The position numbers and the translations under genes were made by a program. From Chloroflexota bacterium (GTDB lineage: Bacteria > Chloroflexota > Dehalococcoidia > Lucifugimonadales > Lucifugimonadaceae), in assembly GCA_009838175.1 (NCBI GenBank), contig VXSB01000026.1, positions 1 through 37,997 of the forward strand: a stretch of DNA of 37,997 bases, read 5' to 3'. The notes beneath the pieces were generated by a model, which ran no database searches, had not been told where the DNA came from, and was given only the letters and a program-made list of their open reading frames with translations. Below, one piece after another: positions 7,842 to 15,816 of the stretch. Numbering within the stretch: position 1 is the first letter of the stretch; each line of letters opens with the position of its first letter.

Positions 7842-9166
7842 TATTCGAATATCGCGGTGGCGAGGAGGTCGGCGTATGTCTCGCGCCTGCGGATGAGTCT
7901 CGCTTCGGACTGTTCGGTGACTAGTACGATGGCCGGGCGCGTCTGCAAATTGTAGTTACTGGCCATCGGAACGCAGTAGGCACCAGATGCGGGCAGTGCG
8001 AGAAGGTCATCGGTTTTGACATCGGGAAGTTCGACATCCTTCGCGAGTAGGTCTCCAGACTCACAGAACTTTCCGGCGATGGTCACTTTTTGCGTTGGTT
8101 CTCCGAGGGGATCGTCGACCGACATCACCTCGTATTCTGCTTCGTATAGAGCGGGACGGATGTTGTCACCCATTCCACCATCTACGCTGACGTAGGTGCG
8201 AACGCCGGGGATTCGTTTGATGCCCCCGACGGTGTAGACTGCGACGCCTGCCCTACCGACGATCGACCTGCCTGGTTCGATAATCATCCTAGGTTGGTCG
8301 AGGCCGTACTTGGTACACGCGGCTTCCAGCGAGTCGACAATGGCTTTTGCATATTCGGCGATGGTCGGCGGCAGTTTCGAGGTCAGGTAACCGATTGCCA
8401 TGCCTCCGCCCGGACTGAACTCACGCATATTAAGTCCGTGGACGTACGTCATCCGGGCCGCAAATGCGATCACGTATTCAACCGCTTCTTCGTAAGGTTC
8501 CAACTCGAAGAGTGGAGAACCGAGATGGAAGTGAAGCCCTTCTACATCTAGGTTTGGTTGTGCGATTGCGGCGGCGACGGCCTTTTCGGCATCGCCGGTC
8601 TCGATTGAGAAGCCGAATTTTGAATCTAGGACTCCGGTGCTGGTGAGGCGATGCGTGTGCGGGTCGATGCTGGGAGAGAGGCGGAGATTGACTACTTGAG
8701 TTTTTCCTGCGGAACGTGCTACATCGTTCAACAGTTCGATTTCGTGGGACGAATCGATGGTGATTCGGCCGATGCCGGCTTCTACGGCTTCTCGGAGTTC
8801 GTCGCGAGTTTTGTTGTTGCCGTGGAAGTTGATCTTCTCGACAGGGAATCCGGCGGCGGTGGCAAAAGCGAGTTCGCCACCAGTGACTATGTCGATATGT
8901 AGCCCCTCTTGTTCGATGATTTTTAGTACCGCGGGATTGGAGAAGGCTTTGCCGGAGTATGCGATCTCCGTGTCGGCATGGAAGCGTCTGAAGTTGCCGA
9001 CGAATTCTCGACACATTTCGCGGATCGTAGTCTCGTCGTAGATGTAAAGCGGGCTGCCGAACTCTTCGACTATGTCGCGAACGTCCAGGCCGTTGATTGC
9101 GAGACGACCCGCGTCGTTAACGGAGGCTGAGATTGGCAGGACGTCAGCGAGTGGGAGTTGGGTCAT
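7841..9166 (-). CDS. lysA: Diaminopimelate decarboxylase
   Basis: This PLP enzyme of alanine-racemase fold converts meso-diaminopimelate to lysine. With the start at 9166 it has 441 residues. The PLP lysine is Lys73 in AYSGKAFSNP; HLGSPL and the EPGRSIVGRAG phosphate-binding loop follow, and CESGD lies in the C-terminal barrel. The open frame runs on to 9265, but the extra 33 residues look unlike the family, and the usual N-terminus begins near LADVLPIS. No clear ribosome-binding site precedes either start. It is transcribed divergently from selD. Confidence 0.94.
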   Translation of the reverse strand: MTQLPLADVLPISASVNDAGRLAINGLDVRDIVEEFGSPLYIYDETTIREMCREFVGNFRRFHADTEIAYSGKAFSNPAVLKIIEQEGLHIDIVTGGELAFATAAGFPVEKINFHGNNKTRDELREAVEAGIGRITIDSSHEIELLNDVARSAGKTQVVNLRLSPSIDPHTHRLTSTGVLDSKFGFSIETGDAEKAVAAAIAQPNLDVEGLHFHLGSPLFELEPYEEAVEYVIAFAARMTYVHGLNMREFSPGGGMAIGYLTSKLPPTIAEYAKAIVDSLEAACTKYGLDQPRMIIEPGRSIVGRAGVAVYTVGGIKRIPGVRTYVSVDGGMGDNIRPALYEAEYEVMSVDDPLGEPTQKVTIAGKFCESGDLLAKDVELPDVKTDDLLALPASGAYCVPMASNYNLQTRPAIVLVTEQSEARLIRRRETYADLLATAIFE

Positions 9167-9327
9167 AACGGAGATATCCGAAGGCTTCGTGAGTGTGATG
9201 GTGGTGTGTCTCAATTTTAAGTCGATTGGGTATATGACGGACACTGAGTATTGCGGGGATACCATTGTGGGGGAAGCGAGACGGTGTTGCTTGTGTCGTC
9301 TTGTTTGATTGTTGAGAGCATCGAGTA

Positions 9328-10377
9328 ATGAGTGAAAAGGTCCCGCGGCTAACGGAGCTCGCCAGCTGCGCCGGTTGAGCAGGCAAGCTTAGCCAAGGCG
9401 AACTCGCCCAGGTTTTGGGCGGGCTGATGAATGGAGCCGTTCCACACCCTGATTTGTTGGTCGGCTTCGAACACGGTGACGATGCTGCCGTCTACCGTTT
9501 GGACGAGCGCGTCGCGTTAGTGCTGACAGTCGATTTCTTCGCGCCGATCGTCGACGACCCTTTCACGTATGGTGCGATTGCGGCGGCGAACTCGATGTCG
9601 GATGTATACGCGATCGGTGGTCTACCGATCACGGCTTTGAATGTGGCGGCGTTTCCACGATCTTTGCCGTTCGAAGTGTCTGCCGAGATACTGCGTGGTG
9701 GTGCCGCGAAGGTTGCAGAGGCGGGAGCGATGATCGTTGGCGGGCACACGGTGGATGATGTGGAGCCAAAGTATGGGTTGTCGGTGGTCGGTGTTGTTGA
9801 GCCGGGGCGACAGGTCCAGAATTCGACTGCTGAGTCCGGCGATGTTTTGGTTTTGACTAAGCCGTTAGGCACTGGTGTTGTTACCACGGCGCTCAAGAAC
9901 GGTAAAGCGTTGGGCGAGGTTTTGAATGCCGCGGTCGAAACGATGCTGAGGTTGAACCGCGACGCGGCAGAGGCGATGGTGTCGGCTGGGGCTCATGCGG
10001 CGACGGATGTTACCGGGTTCGGGATTGTTGGTCACTTGATGACAATGATGCGGGCGAGCGGTACGACGGGGCGGTTGAGGCGGTCTGCGCTGCCGGTTTT
10101 GCCGGGCGTTGTGGAGCTATTGGAGGATGGGATTGCACCGGGCGGCACGTATCGGAACTTGGAGAGTTGCGCCGAGAGCGTGACTTGGTCGGAGGATATC
10201 GGCGAAATAGACCGGTTGCTGATGTGCGATCCTCAGACTTCCGGTGGTTTGCTGATCTCGGTGGCAGAAGGGGCAGTTGACGGATTGCTGGCGGATCTCA
10301 GTGGGCGCGGGGTAGTCGGCACGGTTGTTGGTGAGGTGACGGCGTTTACTGGCAGCGCGGTGGAAGTTACGGGTTAG
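9328..10377 (+). CDS. selD: Selenide water dikinase, selenocysteine-containing (in-frame TGA at 9376)
   Basis: SelD makes selenophosphate, the selenium donor, from selenide and ATP. Without TGA readthrough the frame opens only at a TTG at 9415 and lacks the catalytic N-terminus. Reading from ATG 9328 through TGA 9376-9378 gives 349 residues beginning MSEKVPRLTELASCAG, then U17-A-G-K20. Position 17 matches catalytic Cys17 and Lys20 matches Lys20 of E. coli SelD, in register. Downstream are GDDAAVY, TVDFFAPIVDDPF and AAANSMSDVYAIGG, all family signatures. A SECIS-like stem-loop lies at 9403-9423. Cys/Sec variation at this site is established for SelD. The 3' end overlaps convergent mazG. Confidence 0.95.
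9403..9423 (+). promoter_or_regulatory. Bacterial SECIS-like stem-loop in selD
   Basis: CTCGCCCA (9403-9410) pairs with TGGGCGGG (9416-9423) over 8 bp, with one T-G wobble, closing a five-nucleotide loop GGTTT. The stem begins 24 nt and the loop 32 nt after the TGA at 9376-9378. Bacterial SECIS elements recognised by SelB lie just 3' of the UGA inside the coding region and usually have G-G-U in the apical loop, as here. It is coding sequence as well. Confidence 0.75.
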
Positions 10378-11141
10378 CTTGCGAGTTCCCAGATACGGTC
10401 GCGGGCTTGGTCATCCAGTTCGGCTAAAGCGGTACCTTTGACAAGTTCTTCGGCTCGCAGTACGCGGTTTCGAAGCGCGGAGTTGACCTTTTGCAACGCA
10501 GTTTCGGCATCGACGCCTAGGTCCTGAACGGCGCGGACGGCTGCAGCGAGGAATTGGCCCGCGCGGAGTTCGAGTTGATCGTCGGATTCTTCTGGTTTTC
10601 TTTCCAGAAAGATTGGGGTTGTGTCCGCGTTATTTCCCACTGGCAATCCCGCGCGTATCGTCCGACGTTGGAGCACGGCTGACTGCGCGAGTGCGGGAAG
10701 CGCTTTGGGGACTGATGCGACGATGGAGCGGATGCCGCCGGCTTCTTGGCGCTTGATGCGCTCCCATCTGTCGACTACGTCTTCGCCAGAATCGAGCTTG
10801 TCGTCGTCGCCGAATACGTGGGGATGGCGTCGGATCAGTTTTTCGGCCACTTTGCGGCAGACGGAGTCGGCATCGAAATCGCCGTTGCGACGTGCGATGT
10901 CGGCGTGAAAGACAATCTGTATCATCACGTCGCCGAGTTCTTCTTCGAGAGCGTGAGGATCTGCATTCTCGATCGCTTCTAGCATTTCGTACGCTTCTTC
11001 GAGCAGGTTTGGGCGTAACGACTGATGAGTCTGCTCGGCATCCCAAGGGCAGCCACCCGGATCCCGGAGTGTGCGAACGGTGTCGACCAAGAATTGGAAG
11101 CCGATTTGGTCGTTTTTGGCAGATGGAATCGGTTGATTCAT
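10374..11141 (-). CDS. mazG: Nucleoside triphosphate pyrophosphohydrolase MazG
   Basis: MazG hydrolyses (d)NTPs to monophosphates and pyrophosphate and is thought to cleanse nucleotide pools. The 255-residue length is normal. The metal-binding pattern EExxE...ExxD is seen as Glu48-Glu49-x-x-Glu52 and Glu68-x-x-Asp71 (EELGD). GGCPWDAEQTH (29-39) and RRHPHVFGD are also diagnostic. It converges on selD with a 4-nt overlap. Confidence 0.95.
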   Translation of the reverse strand: MNQPIPSAKNDQIGFQFLVDTVRTLRDPGGCPWDAEQTHQSLRPNLLEEAYEMLEAIENADPHALEEELGDVMIQIVFHADIARRNGDFDADSVCRKVAEKLIRRHPHVFGDDDKLDSGEDVVDRWERIKRQEAGGIRSIVASVPKALPALAQSAVLQRRTIRAGLPVGNNADTTPIFLERKPEESDDQLELRAGQFLAAAVRAVQDLGVDAETALQKVNSALRNRVLRAEELVKGTALAELDDQARDRIWELAS

Positions 11142-11192
11142 TGTTGGAGATCGCCTTGTTGCTGCTAGGTGTTGGCGTTGTAACCTCTACGT

Positions 11193-11510
11193 ATGGATTC
11201 GGGTATGAAGACGATGCGCGGGCTTCTTCGGTATGTTGATCGAGAGGCTGCGATCTGGGTGGCGGCGCTGGTTGTGCTCGCGCTTGGCAACCCGAACTCC
11301 GATTTCCACTTCACGATATTCTGGCCCTACTACGTGTGGGGGATCAAAAGTCCCGGATACGGGCTGGGCCACTCGATATCGTATCTCTTCCGTGGCGACG
11401 TGATCTCGGCGATCGAGACGCACATTCTGGGTATACCGGCTGTTGCGATCATCTTGTGGCGGGTCATAACGCTTGAAATGAGGCTGTTCAAATCGATAAG
11501 GAGTAGTTGA
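11193..11510 (+). CDS. Small membrane protein, DUF2752-like without cysteines
   Basis: A 105-residue protein with two or three hydrophobic segments (about 18-30, 55-70 and 82-98). The stretch GYGLGHSISYLFRGDVISAIETH resembles DUF2752, in which a CPxCGLTRA motif precedes a similar Leu-rich stretch and a downstream hydrophobic segment. Here the cysteines are absent (GIKSPGYGLG). It is followed 4 nt later by a TM2-domain gene, a pairing commonly seen for DUF2752. A second in-frame ATG, at 11208, is an equally possible start. The function is unknown. Confidence 0.55.
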   Translation: MDSGMKTMRGLLRYVDREAAIWVAALVVLALGNPNSDFHFTIFWPYYVWGIKSPGYGLGHSISYLFRGDVISAIETHILGIPAVAIILWRVITLEMRLFKSIRSS

Positions 11511-11514
11511 CACT

Positions 11515-11880
11515 ATGGCGAATGTGATGCAATTGCTGCCGGAGATACCTCCGGGAGAGCAGGCGGCGATATCTGGAATTGTGCAGAACATCTCGGAAGA
11601 ATCAGAGCAGATGTTCGCGATGGCGTACCGCAATCAACGTAAAGATGAGACAACGATCTTGCTTTTCGCCTTGATCGGGTTGGTATTGATCGCTGGAGTT
11701 CAACGATTTGTTCTCGGTCACATCGGTTTAGGGGTGTTGTATCTGCTTACGGCCGGACTATGTTTCATCGGCACGATCGTCGACGCGGTGAACCACAAGA
11801 AGTTGGCTAGCGAGTACAACGTCAAGATCGCTCACCAAATCGCGATGAATCTGAGTTCTGGCTCGTCCATACGGTCCTGA
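11515..11880 (+). CDS. TM2 domain-containing membrane protein
   Basis: A 121-residue protein with a soluble N-terminal part and two membrane helices at about 46-62 and 68-90. The pattern GVQRFVLGHIGLGVLYLLTAG, then GTIVDAV, fits the TM2 domain consensus (Gly-x-His-Arg-Phe-Tyr-Leu-Gly, then Leu-Leu-Thr-x-Gly and an Asp-containing end), although His is Gln here. It lies immediately after the DUF2752-like gene. Family function is not established. Confidence 0.75.
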   Translation: MANVMQLLPEIPPGEQAAISGIVQNISEESEQMFAMAYRNQRKDETTILLFALIGLVLIAGVQRFVLGHIGLGVLYLLTAGLCFIGTIVDAVNHKKLASEYNVKIAHQIAMNLSSGSSIRS

Positions 11881-11923
11881 TAGTTGCTGAGTGTTTGGTC
11901 ACGGGTGATTTACGCTGAATCTC

Positions 11924-12643
11924 GTGACCAAATTTCAAAATCTCGGCGCGTCTGGATGGAGTATGCTCGCGCTCGGCGTTGTGTTCGCTGTGCTGTTGCC
12001 GATATTCCTAATCGCTGTCAACGTCGTTTACATAACCGATTCGGACTGGCTTTACACGTATAACTGGTGGCGCAACGGGGTCTCGGAGCGGATAGGGTTG
12101 CCGGTGTCAGAACTGGATTCTGCGGCTGATCAGATCAAGGAGTACTTCGCGAACGATGCCGAGCGTCTAGATGTTCGGGTCAACACATCGCGAGGGATAG
12201 TCAGCCTGTTTGATGAACGCGAGACCCTCCACATGATCGATGTGAAGGATTTGATGCGTTACGTTGCTGCGGTGTCGGTTTGGAGCGGCGTCGGTTTGGT
12301 GCTTTGCACGGCGTTAGGGCTGGCGATTCGTCGCCGTGAATTCTTCGCATCGATGTCGCGGTGGTTGAGATGGTGCGCGTTGGTGTGGGGACTCATCATT
12401 GCCGCTGTGGTGGTGATTGCGATCATCGACTTCACGTGGATATTCACACAGTTCCACTTGCTTAGTTTCGCCAATGATCTTTGGCAACTAGATCCGTTCC
12501 GACACTACCTGTTACTGCTGTTCCCTGAACGGTTCTTCTTAGAGGCGACCTTGTTTATCGCCTTGTTGACGGTGATTGAGTTTGCTGGACTCTACGTAGG
12601 GGCGCGATTGGTGGAGATTCGGTTTTCGCGTGATCAGTCGTAG
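11924..12643 (+). CDS. DUF1461/TIGR01906 family integral membrane protein
   Basis: The 239-residue protein has hydrophobic segments at about 15-38, 108-130, 145-170 and 200-225. Between the first two is an extracytoplasmic domain with SELDSAADQIKEYFANDAE and LFDERETLHMIDVKDLM, matching the DUF1461 pattern (…YF…LF…RE…HM.DVK). The start is a GTG preceded by a short gap from the TM2 gene. The 3' end overlaps convergent apt by 10 nt. Function unknown. Confidence 0.82.
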   Translation: MTKFQNLGASGWSMLALGVVFAVLLPIFLIAVNVVYITDSDWLYTYNWWRNGVSERIGLPVSELDSAADQIKEYFANDAERLDVRVNTSRGIVSLFDERETLHMIDVKDLMRYVAAVSVWSGVGLVLCTALGLAIRRREFFASMSRWLRWCALVWGLIIAAVVVIAIIDFTWIFTQFHLLSFANDLWQLDPFRHYLLLLFPERFFLEATLFIALLTVIEFAGLYVGARLVEIRFSRDQS

Positions 12644-13170
12644 ACGATGTGGGCGACGACTTCGCAATCGGGGTCGCGGTTTGTGATACGTTCGCGACCG
12701 TCCAAATACGCGAGTTCGACCAAGAAAATCTGCGCTACGACATAGGTGCCAAGCTCTTCGGCGAGTTCTGCCGCCGCGACCGCGGTTCCACCAGTCGCGA
12801 GCAGGTCGTCAATGATGACGATGCGCTGACCTTTGCTAAGAGCGTCTGACCTCATCTCGATAGCCGAAAGGTCTTCGTATTCCAAAGAGTATTGGTTTCT
12901 GATGACTGGCGGTGGCAACTTGCCGCTCTTCCTTACTAGTGCGAGCGGAATGCCCAGCCGGTCGGCTACTGGCGATGCGAACACGAAACCTCTGGCATCG
13001 ATCGCTGCAATGACATCGGGATCGCGTTTTAGCACCTGATCGTCAAACCAGTTGATGGCGGCACGAAAAGCCGCGGGTTCGGCGAAGATGGGGGTCAAGT
13101 CTTTGAATTGGATCCCTGGTTTAGGGTGATCTGGAACATCGCGAATCCAGCCCCTTAGATCGACGCTCAT
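12634..13170 (-). CDS. apt: Adenine phosphoribosyltransferase
   Basis: The 178-residue enzyme salvages adenine to AMP using PRPP. The PRPP-binding loop IDDLLATGGTA spans about 120-130, with DARGFVFA (58-65) and the flexible-loop region KSGKLPPPV (81-89) as further Apt signatures. Its ATG overlaps the TGA stop of the upstream DUF3179 gene (ATGA, 13167-13170), indicating an operon; the link between the two functions is not obvious. Confidence 0.95.
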   Translation of the reverse strand: MSVDLRGWIRDVPDHPKPGIQFKDLTPIFAEPAAFRAAINWFDDQVLKRDPDVIAAIDARGFVFASPVADRLGIPLALVRKSGKLPPPVIRNQYSLEYEDLSAIEMRSDALSKGQRIVIIDDLLATGGTAVAAAELAEELGTYVVAQIFLVELAYLDGRERITNRDPDCEVVAHIVYD

Positions 13171-14372
13171 TGCCCGTATATCTCCGTTTCAGGATAGAAA
13201 TCGCTCCATGCGAACCAGAATACGTTAACGGCATGAACCGGATCGAGCCGAGTGCCTTGGAAATCGCCACTCCATGCTTGGCCGTTTAGGGGCAACCATC
13301 TGGATCCGGAGGCATCGACCAGCCATCGCCTTGACACTCCTTCGCCTTCTTCCTCGATTTCAAGCGAAAACTCCAATGTCTCTTCGCCAACCGATCTGGA
13401 GTAGGCAATTGCAGTGCTGGTTTGCGATTCGTAGTAGACGACAACCGGCTCACCGTTGATCTCGGTGTTTATCACCTGCTCTTCTTGCAGAGCGGTATGC
13501 GGAAACGCTATTGCTCCGTCATCGAAACCAGCTCCGAGCACGATCTCTTTGCCGTATAGGCGTTCGTCGCGATTTGATTCGCCGATAACTCCGGCATCGT
13601 CGCGTATGTAATAGCTGGTGTAGGGATCAAAGCTGGACTCGCCTTTGAGCAGTGCTTTGGTCTCCGGGAAGGATGTTCGCCACTCTTCCCAAGTTGTGAG
13701 CACCAGCGGTACGTTGGTCAGCTTGACACCCTTGTATTCACCCTCGATGCCTTCGGAGAGGAAGTGGCTCCAAAGCGAACGCGTCTGACGGTCGTACATG
13801 ATGAGAGCGTTCATGGTGAGTTTGCCCGAGACGCCGAATGTCAGCGTCTCCCCGGTTACCTCTCTGGAATACCCGATTCCAGTGAAGCAGAGCGGTCACC
13901 AAGTGACCGCGATGGGCTTGCCTCCGACAACATCATTGACGATCTCGTGACTGCTTAGCAGAGGGACTGAATAGGCACGAGCATCGCCGTCGATCTCGAC
14001 ACCAAGGACCAACTCGCCATCGTTGTAGAACATGTTGGCGGTTTCGAGGTCTGGGAAGAAGTGCGGGTTGTCTATAGCTGGTATTCCATCGAATGGCAGC
14101 AGTGTCACGATGTCTAAGTCACGTTCAGGAGCAGTCGCGGCCACGGGTTCTTCGGTGGGTGTCGGAGGTTCAGTGGCTGCTGGCGTCGGAGTCGGTTCCG
14201 GCGGCTGGGTTGGCTTCGGCTGAGTAGCCTCGACTTCCGGCGGGCTTGTGGCTGTAGGAACAAGCGGCTCCGATTCGGGAGTAACGGTCGGCGGTTCGAC
14301 GGTTTCCGATCCACAGGCGGTGAGAATCAAGACCAACACGAGTGCGCTGATGACTATCTGAACTTTGCACAT
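13167..14372 (-). CDS. DUF3179 lipoprotein, predicted selenoprotein with UPLC motif (in-frame TGA at 13896)
   Basis: Two abutting open frames (14372-13896 and 13814-13167) are one 401-residue gene in a single frame, interrupted only by TGA at 13898-13896. Readthrough gives AVTW-U159-PLC162-FTGIGYSREV, then GETLTFGVSGKLTMNALIMYDR. DUF3179 proteins normally have a CPLC motif here, so TGA replaces a conserved Cys. A SECIS-like hairpin follows at 13882-13864. The N-terminus is a lipoprotein signal with lipobox LTAC (Cys20), followed by a Pro/Thr-rich linker to about residue 80. I infer an exported, membrane-anchored protein with a U-x-x-C redox motif; I see no other Cys in the mature domain apart from the lipidated one. 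Family function is unknown. The 3' end is coupled to apt. Confidence 0.88.
13864..13882 (-). promoter_or_regulatory. Bacterial SECIS-like stem-loop in the DUF3179 gene
   Basis: On the minus strand CTGGAAT and ATTCCAG form a perfect 7-bp stem around the loop CGGGT. The stem starts 13 nt after the TGA, close to the 11-nt spacing in E. coli fdhF, and the loop contains G-G-U. Beyond one A-A mismatch the stem can be extended by about five more pairs, including wobbles. This position and shape match bacterial SECIS elements. Confidence 0.8.
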
Positions 14373-14530
14373 GTCGTATGGGGCCGGTGAATGTTCTAGG
14401 ACGTTGAGCGTGCGTTTGTCGTTCGATGCTGAGGACGTAACGATTTGATCACCGCTGTGATTATGATACGGATATCAGAGGCGGCCAGGATTTCAACGCC
14501 GCCAGGTATACAGCTTTTGAGGTTCAAGTC

Positions 14531-15718
14531 ATCCACCTAACGCGCCTGAAATTAAGCGGGTTCAGGAACCATGTCGACACCGACATCAACCTTTCACCGG
14601 GGTTGGTAGTCTTCACCGGCGCGAATGGTCACGGCAAGAGCGGATTGCTTGAAGCCGTCCACATGCTGTCGGTCGGTAAGTCGCTGCGCGCGAGCAACGA
14701 TCGTGAAATCGTCAACCATTCGATCGCGCGCGACGGTGGGCATGTGCAAGCACTAGGGGTATTCAACAACGGTCCGGAGTCGGTCCGCGCACAGTTTGAT
14801 TTGGAGGTCGCCCCAAGTTCTGCCGAGACTTTCAGCCGATTGAATTCAAAGACCAAAGAGTGGCGGATCAACGGCGTCAAAGTTCAACCAGTCGAGTTTG
14901 TGGGCCGCGCCAACGTGGTCATATTCGAAGCGGGTGATCTCGACTTGTCGCTCGGGGCCGCGGCGGTGCGACGGCGGTACTTGGATATTCTCATCGGGCA
15001 GTTCGATACCGAGTACGTGCAGACTTTGGTTCGCCTAAACCGTGTGAGGGCAAGTCGAAATGCGTTGCTTCGAGGATCGATGGACGTGCAGGACTTCGAG
15101 GAAGAGATCGCGTTCTGGGATGGGAGATTCTGCGAAGAGAGCGTCAAAATCATCCAGACGCGACGCGAAGTCATGGAACTTTTACAAACTAGGTCAGCAC
15201 CGATCCATGCCGAGTTGAGCGAGGGCGAGTCACTTGGTCTGCGCTATCTACCGAATCTCGGATCAGCAGCACGAGCTACGGCGTCAACCGAACTTGAGGG
15301 CAGTGAGCTACGCAACCACGTCTACGAAGCGTTGATGGCGTCGAAACGCAAAGAGCAATCGTCCGGGCACATGGTGATCGGACCGCATCTGGACGACTTC
15401 CGCATCGATATCGCGGGCGCGCCATCTCGACGGTTCGCCTCACGAGGTCAGGCACGCACCGCGGCGTTGTCGCTCCGTCTTGCAGAAGCGTCTTTGGTAT
15501 CGGAGTTCGCGCGCCGCGATCCCATCATCGCGTTTGACGATGTGCTTTCTGAGATGGACAGCACGAGACGAGGCACGGTTCTAGAACGCGCATCGCAGTA
15601 CGAGCAGACGTTGCTCACCGCGACGGACGATGCGCTAGTGGACCGTGATCGGTTAGCTGGTGCACAGAATTTCAGGGTTGTGCGTGGGAATGTTACTCCT
15701 GCCGTCATTCCGGCGTAG
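14531..15718 (+). CDS. recF: DNA replication and repair protein RecF, probable ATC start
   Basis: RecF is an SMC-like ATPase that helps load RecA at gaps. The P-loop GANGHGKS is at residues 30-37 and the Walker B/signature region IIAFDDVLSEMD is near 330. The first ATG/GTG/TTG in frame is the TTG at 14603, which would remove the first beta strand just before the P-loop. Reading from ATC 14531 gives IHLTRLKLSGFRNH, aligning residue for residue with E. coli RecF (MSLTRLLIRDFRN). A GAGG (14519-14522) lies 8 nt before it. An in-frame TAA at 14438 bars a distant start. The C-terminal VIPA and stop come from a hairpin repeat (15707-15726). dnaA and dnaN are not adjacent. Confidence 0.92.
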   Translation: MHLTRLKLSGFRNHVDTDINLSPGLVVFTGANGHGKSGLLEAVHMLSVGKSLRASNDREIVNHSIARDGGHVQALGVFNNGPESVRAQFDLEVAPSSAETFSRLNSKTKEWRINGVKVQPVEFVGRANVVIFEAGDLDLSLGAAAVRRRYLDILIGQFDTEYVQTLVRLNRVRASRNALLRGSMDVQDFEEEIAFWDGRFCEESVKIIQTRREVMELLQTRSAPIHAELSEGESLGLRYLPNLGSAARATASTELEGSELRNHVYEALMASKRKEQSSGHMVIGPHLDDFRIDIAGAPSRRFASRGQARTAALSLRLAEASLVSEFARRDPIIAFDDVLSEMDSTRRGTVLERASQYEQTLLTATDDALVDRDRLAGAQNFRVVRGNVTPAVIPA

Positions 15719-15726
15719 GCCGGAAT
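15707..15726. repeat. Short hairpin repeat, dRS3-like, overlapping the recF stop
   Basis: A perfect 8-bp stem ATTCCGGC/GCCGGAAT around GTAG. The recF TAG stop lies in the loop, so the repeat supplies the last residues and the stop codon. The flanks GTC and CCAG match the copy at 17098. Confidence 0.85.
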
Positions 15727-15816
15727 CCAGTCACCGCGCTGCGCAAATCTCATGACAACCATTTAAACTGCTTTCAGCGAATCTCGCCACCAACAGTATC
15801 GTAGACAGGTAACGCA

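Noticed and set aside
9415..9417. TTG at 9415 as the selD start
   Set aside because: It would remove the catalytic residue 17, Lys20 and the Gly-rich loop. The upstream reading restores them in exact register with E. coli SelD.
13815..13898. DUF3179 locus read as a pseudogene or two separate genes
   Set aside because: The frame is continuous for 401 codons, only the TGA interrupts it, the TGA lies at a conserved Cys, a SECIS-like hairpin follows, and selD in the same window has the same feature.
14603..14605. TTG at 14603 as the recF start
   Set aside because: It would begin inside the beta strand before the P-loop, and the preceding 24 codons match the RecF N-terminus.
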